From NCBI GenBank assembly GCA_914767715.1, contig OU612073.1:11780001-11844000 (forward strand): DNA of 64,000 nucleotides, read 5' to 3'. The translations under genes were made by a program, and so were the position numbers. Under the pieces are notes generated by a model that saw only the letters and a program-made list of their open reading frames with translations, was not told the origin of the DNA and did not search any database. Positions 61,240 to 64,000 of the stretch are shown piece after piece. Positions within the stretch are counted from its first letter, which is position 1; each line of letters starts with the position of its first letter. This stretch comes from Membranipora membranacea. Its lineage: Eukaryota; Bryozoa; Gymnolaemata; Cheilostomatida; Membraniporidae.

Positions 61240-63888
61240 ATGAGGTTTATGGTGAGGTTCGCAGTGGTGACAGGTTTGATACTTCTATTACTACTTGCGT
61301 GGTTTATCACATGGCTAATATCGCCTGCCCAGCATGTCAAGGTCATGGATATAGACAGTTCTGAACACATCGCAAAAAGGTGAGTGCAAAATTCACTTTT
61401 GCAGATATCTTTGAATTGGTCAAATTCATTAGTGATGTAAATAATATTAGCTAGTGTGTAGATTTGCAAGCCTGTAACTAAGCTAGCAACTTAATGTTAG
61501 TTAGCTCCAATAGAAGCTAGCCAAGGTGGGAGCTTGCACAAAGTAATGAAGTTGAGTACATATGAGCTGTGAGCAGATAATTTGCCATATATATAATAAA
61601 TTCGCCTGATGCACTACGATATTTGTTTTATGCATGGTCTATGTGTCAATTATGACTTAATAAGTTAATAAAATTGATATGTATAATATAGTTATGAGTT
61701 CATTTAAAGGTTTATAGTATACTGGGACCAAACACCATACAATTTTCATCATAGAGATGAGTGCTTAGTACAGAGATGCGCCTGACCTAGCTCTTTCGGT
61801 TAACCCTGCCTGCTGATAGGCCTAGCGGTGTGGGTTCTCATTAAGACCAAGTTTGGTCCATTTGCCTGCATTCAGAGAAGCGTGACCAGTGGATGGGGAG
61901 CAACTGGAATACAGGCAATTGGATAAAACTTAATCTAGTTTTCATCCGCAGTAACCTATTGAGCTAGTTTCCTAGCATTAATTCTCATTTGAAGATACAA
62001 TGATAGTGATTTGGTCTCCATCATCTCATTTACATGGTTCGTCAATAGTTTATCACTGCTCTCATTTCATTATCGTTCAAAATAAAAACCTTTTTCTTTC
62101 ATACACTCACACTCGGGCTGTTAGGTCCCCTCATGTAACCATATGGCATTGTGCATCGCAGGTGCAATTAAGCACTTCTGCGTATCTTTAAACAACTAGG
62201 TGGATCAAAATTATTTATGCATCACACTATTCCCTGATTTCTTGGCTCCGTTATGATGTGCTTTTTTAAAATATTGGTGCATTATATATCTATCGCTAGC
62301 GCGGCCTTCCCAAAAATGCTCACATCAAGCCAGGCTATCGTTTGGTGACGTCACCGCTCTGTCTGAGTGATCGGCCATTGCAAAATCAAAACAAACAATG
62401 CTATCCATGGTGAAGATTTTGATCTTCCACTGTGACCCTTTGCATCCACATCTCATTTTCATTCTCATGGAAGGTCACAAGCATCCCCTTCGCCAAATTT
62501 GAGATATGACACTCTAAAAGTCAGCTAATTTACTATAATTTGAATATGATACCCCAAAGATGAGATACAGCAGTCGTTTTACAACAGATTCACCATGCAG
62601 GGGGTCACTTGGAGGATAACATTTACTTATTCACCTTTTGATAAAAACAATTTGAATGCTGACTTGCCATGCTACACTCAGGATGTGAATGAAGTTCACG
62701 CATGTTTCAAAAAATGTTGCAACTCGATCCCAACATAATCCCAAATAACTGTGTGCCAATGCCAATGATTAAATTTTGAGCTTTTGAAAATTAAGCTTAG
62801 CAGCCTACTACTGCCCCTGTCATTCCAATATCTGTAAATACTATTGTGGCTTTATAATCCAGAGAATTGCTGCTACCAATTTAAGCTGTTTGTGTTGTCA
62901 CCAACGCTTCTTTTCCCCCTTATTGGACAGTATTATGCAAAAGGAAGGGACAGTGTTTGATTGATAATCATCATGTGCCAGGACCATCTAGACATTTGCC
63001 ATATCATATGCCAGCATCTCCTTTTTGAAAATCAACAGATTTGAATTTGTTTATATGTTCCCCGATCCCGCTGAGCATATCCACATACACCCCTGTCAAA
63101 CTAAACTCCAATCCAAGTATCCACAACCGAACTTCCAATATAACAGCCAATGAGCATATAAACCCAAGCTGGTCACACCATTATAGCCTTTTGGCAGATG
63201 ATAACCTAAAAACTAATTGCTATTAATATGATACGTGGTTATTTTATCCAATTATTAGTAAATCACTGTCCCTCGGAGTGTAGAGGCTTGTGGGTTTTTC
63301 CTATGGACCTTTTATAATGAAGTTCGGGCTCAGGTTGTGTGCGGCTGCCTCTCTGGCTTTGCTGTCGATATGTTTATTGTGGTGCTGTTTTATAATGTGG
63401 CAAGCTGGCAATGCTACAGTCAGCGGCAAATTATATATCAGAAATCTGAGTACTAAATCAGTCTTCTTGTTTGAAAGGTTTGTTTCCTTTAGATTGTTTC
63501 TTCTATCATAATTTACCTTTCCCAAAAAGTTATTATGTGTTTATTAAAACTTTTTGTGTTTGATTTGTGAGGCTGAAATTAACTTCGACAGTCAAACTAT
63601 CTGTTATCTAGGGAACCCCTCCAGAAGCCTTCAGTTCTCACAACTACAACAAGCGGTAGACCCTCAATCACTTGCCCTCCTTGTCCCGCCTGCACTTTGC
63701 CCAGAAATGAACGCACTGAGAATATAAATAATCAGAAACCTCCACAGGATATCGACAAGCAAAACCCTTCGCCAGATATCAGCGATGTTAGCAACGATCT
63801 ACACAATCTGATGTCCGATTTGGTGAAGAATCATCGGACAAGTCGATCTTCTGCTGTGAAACATCAACTTCAATCTTCTATAATTAAG
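61240..63888 (+). CDS. Type II membrane protein, 5' part, with two candidate first exons
   Basis: Two exons begin with Met and encode a short basic tail plus one hydrophobic helix. The first is 61240-61379 (MRFMVRFAVVTGLILLLLLA...); the second is 63317-63477 (MKFGLRLCAAASLALLSICL...). Both end in phase 2 with AG at the donor, and both join in frame to 63612-63888, which encodes a Pro/Thr/Ser-rich stem with Cys pairs (SITCPPCPACTLPRN) and an Asp/Asn-rich stretch. Exon 63612-63888 exits in phase 0 at GTAAAT and the gene runs off the window. The layout (short cytosolic tail, signal anchor, flexible stem) is that of Golgi glycosyltransferases or sulfotransferases, but no catalytic domain is in view, so this is only a topology argument. 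Confidence 0.6.
61790..61930 (+). mobile_element. Degenerate SINE-like segment
   Basis: A box A-like TAGCTCTTTCGGTTAACCC and a weak box B-like GTGGGTTCTCATTAA are followed by TGCCTGCATTCAGAGAAGCG, similar to the CTGCCTGCAACTGAGAGCAA body motif of the SINEs at 9375 and 47963. It lies in an intron of the type II membrane protein gene. Confidence 0.35.
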
Positions 63889-64000
63889 GTAAATTCATTG
63901 TTTATAATAATAGTTAGCTCCTAGCTGGTTTAGGGTGGTATGTGATTACTTTCTGTAGATTGGCTCATAGTTTTTTTAATTATGGGGTTAAGAGAGAGTG

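Overview
The window comes from an animal nuclear genome. It is AT-rich, its genes are split into many short exons with GT-AG introns of roughly 200 bp to 3.4 kb, and both strands are used about equally. There are no operons or prokaryotic signals. The gene families (otopetrin, caspase fold, antistasin plus WAP, importin alpha, Tat-SF1) point to Metazoa. The divergence of the proteins and the compact intron-rich layout suggest an invertebrate, possibly early-branching, but I cannot name the phylum. Exon models were built by hand from splice sites, reading-frame phase and family motifs; in each assembled gene the phase agrees at every junction.

Layout. 3-156 (+) possible exon entering from the left; 467-1360 (+) 3' part of a four-helix membrane protein; 3372-4927 (+) small caspase-fold protease; 12497-5889 (-) secreted inhibitor with six antistasin-like and four WAP domains; 13857-15250 two inverted 385-bp TTAA elements; 15391-20405 a roughly 5-kb foldback-like element whose arms are tandem repeats, containing two LINE reverse-transcriptase tails and SINE heads; 21335-27447 (+) otopetrin proton channel; 31611-27978 (-) orphan tail-anchored coiled-coil protein with a nested hAT-like element and MITE in an intron; 42965-32889 (-) membrane-anchored multicopper oxidase (laccase type); 44976-45320 (+) small orphan ORF; 52094-46007 (-) Tat-SF1/Cus2 splicing factor; 54560-59425 (+) importin alpha; 61240-63888 (+) 5' end of a type II membrane protein with two candidate first exons, running off the right edge.

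The genes do not form one pathway. Two conserved housekeeping genes, Tat-SF1 and importin alpha, sit head to head 2.5 kb apart. The rest are cell-surface or secreted proteins: a channel, an oxidase, an inhibitor and two membrane proteins. The accessory content is mainly mobile DNA: three same-length copies of a TTAA MITE, a hAT-like element with an 8-bp target duplication, a foldback element with an 11-bp flanking duplication, several related tRNA-derived SINEs, and assorted hairpins and minisatellites. I see no complete undescribed defence or regulatory system. The strongest candidates for something new are the foldback element, the SINE-in-inverted-repeat elements, the repeated symmetric exons of the otopetrin loop, and the two orphan proteins.
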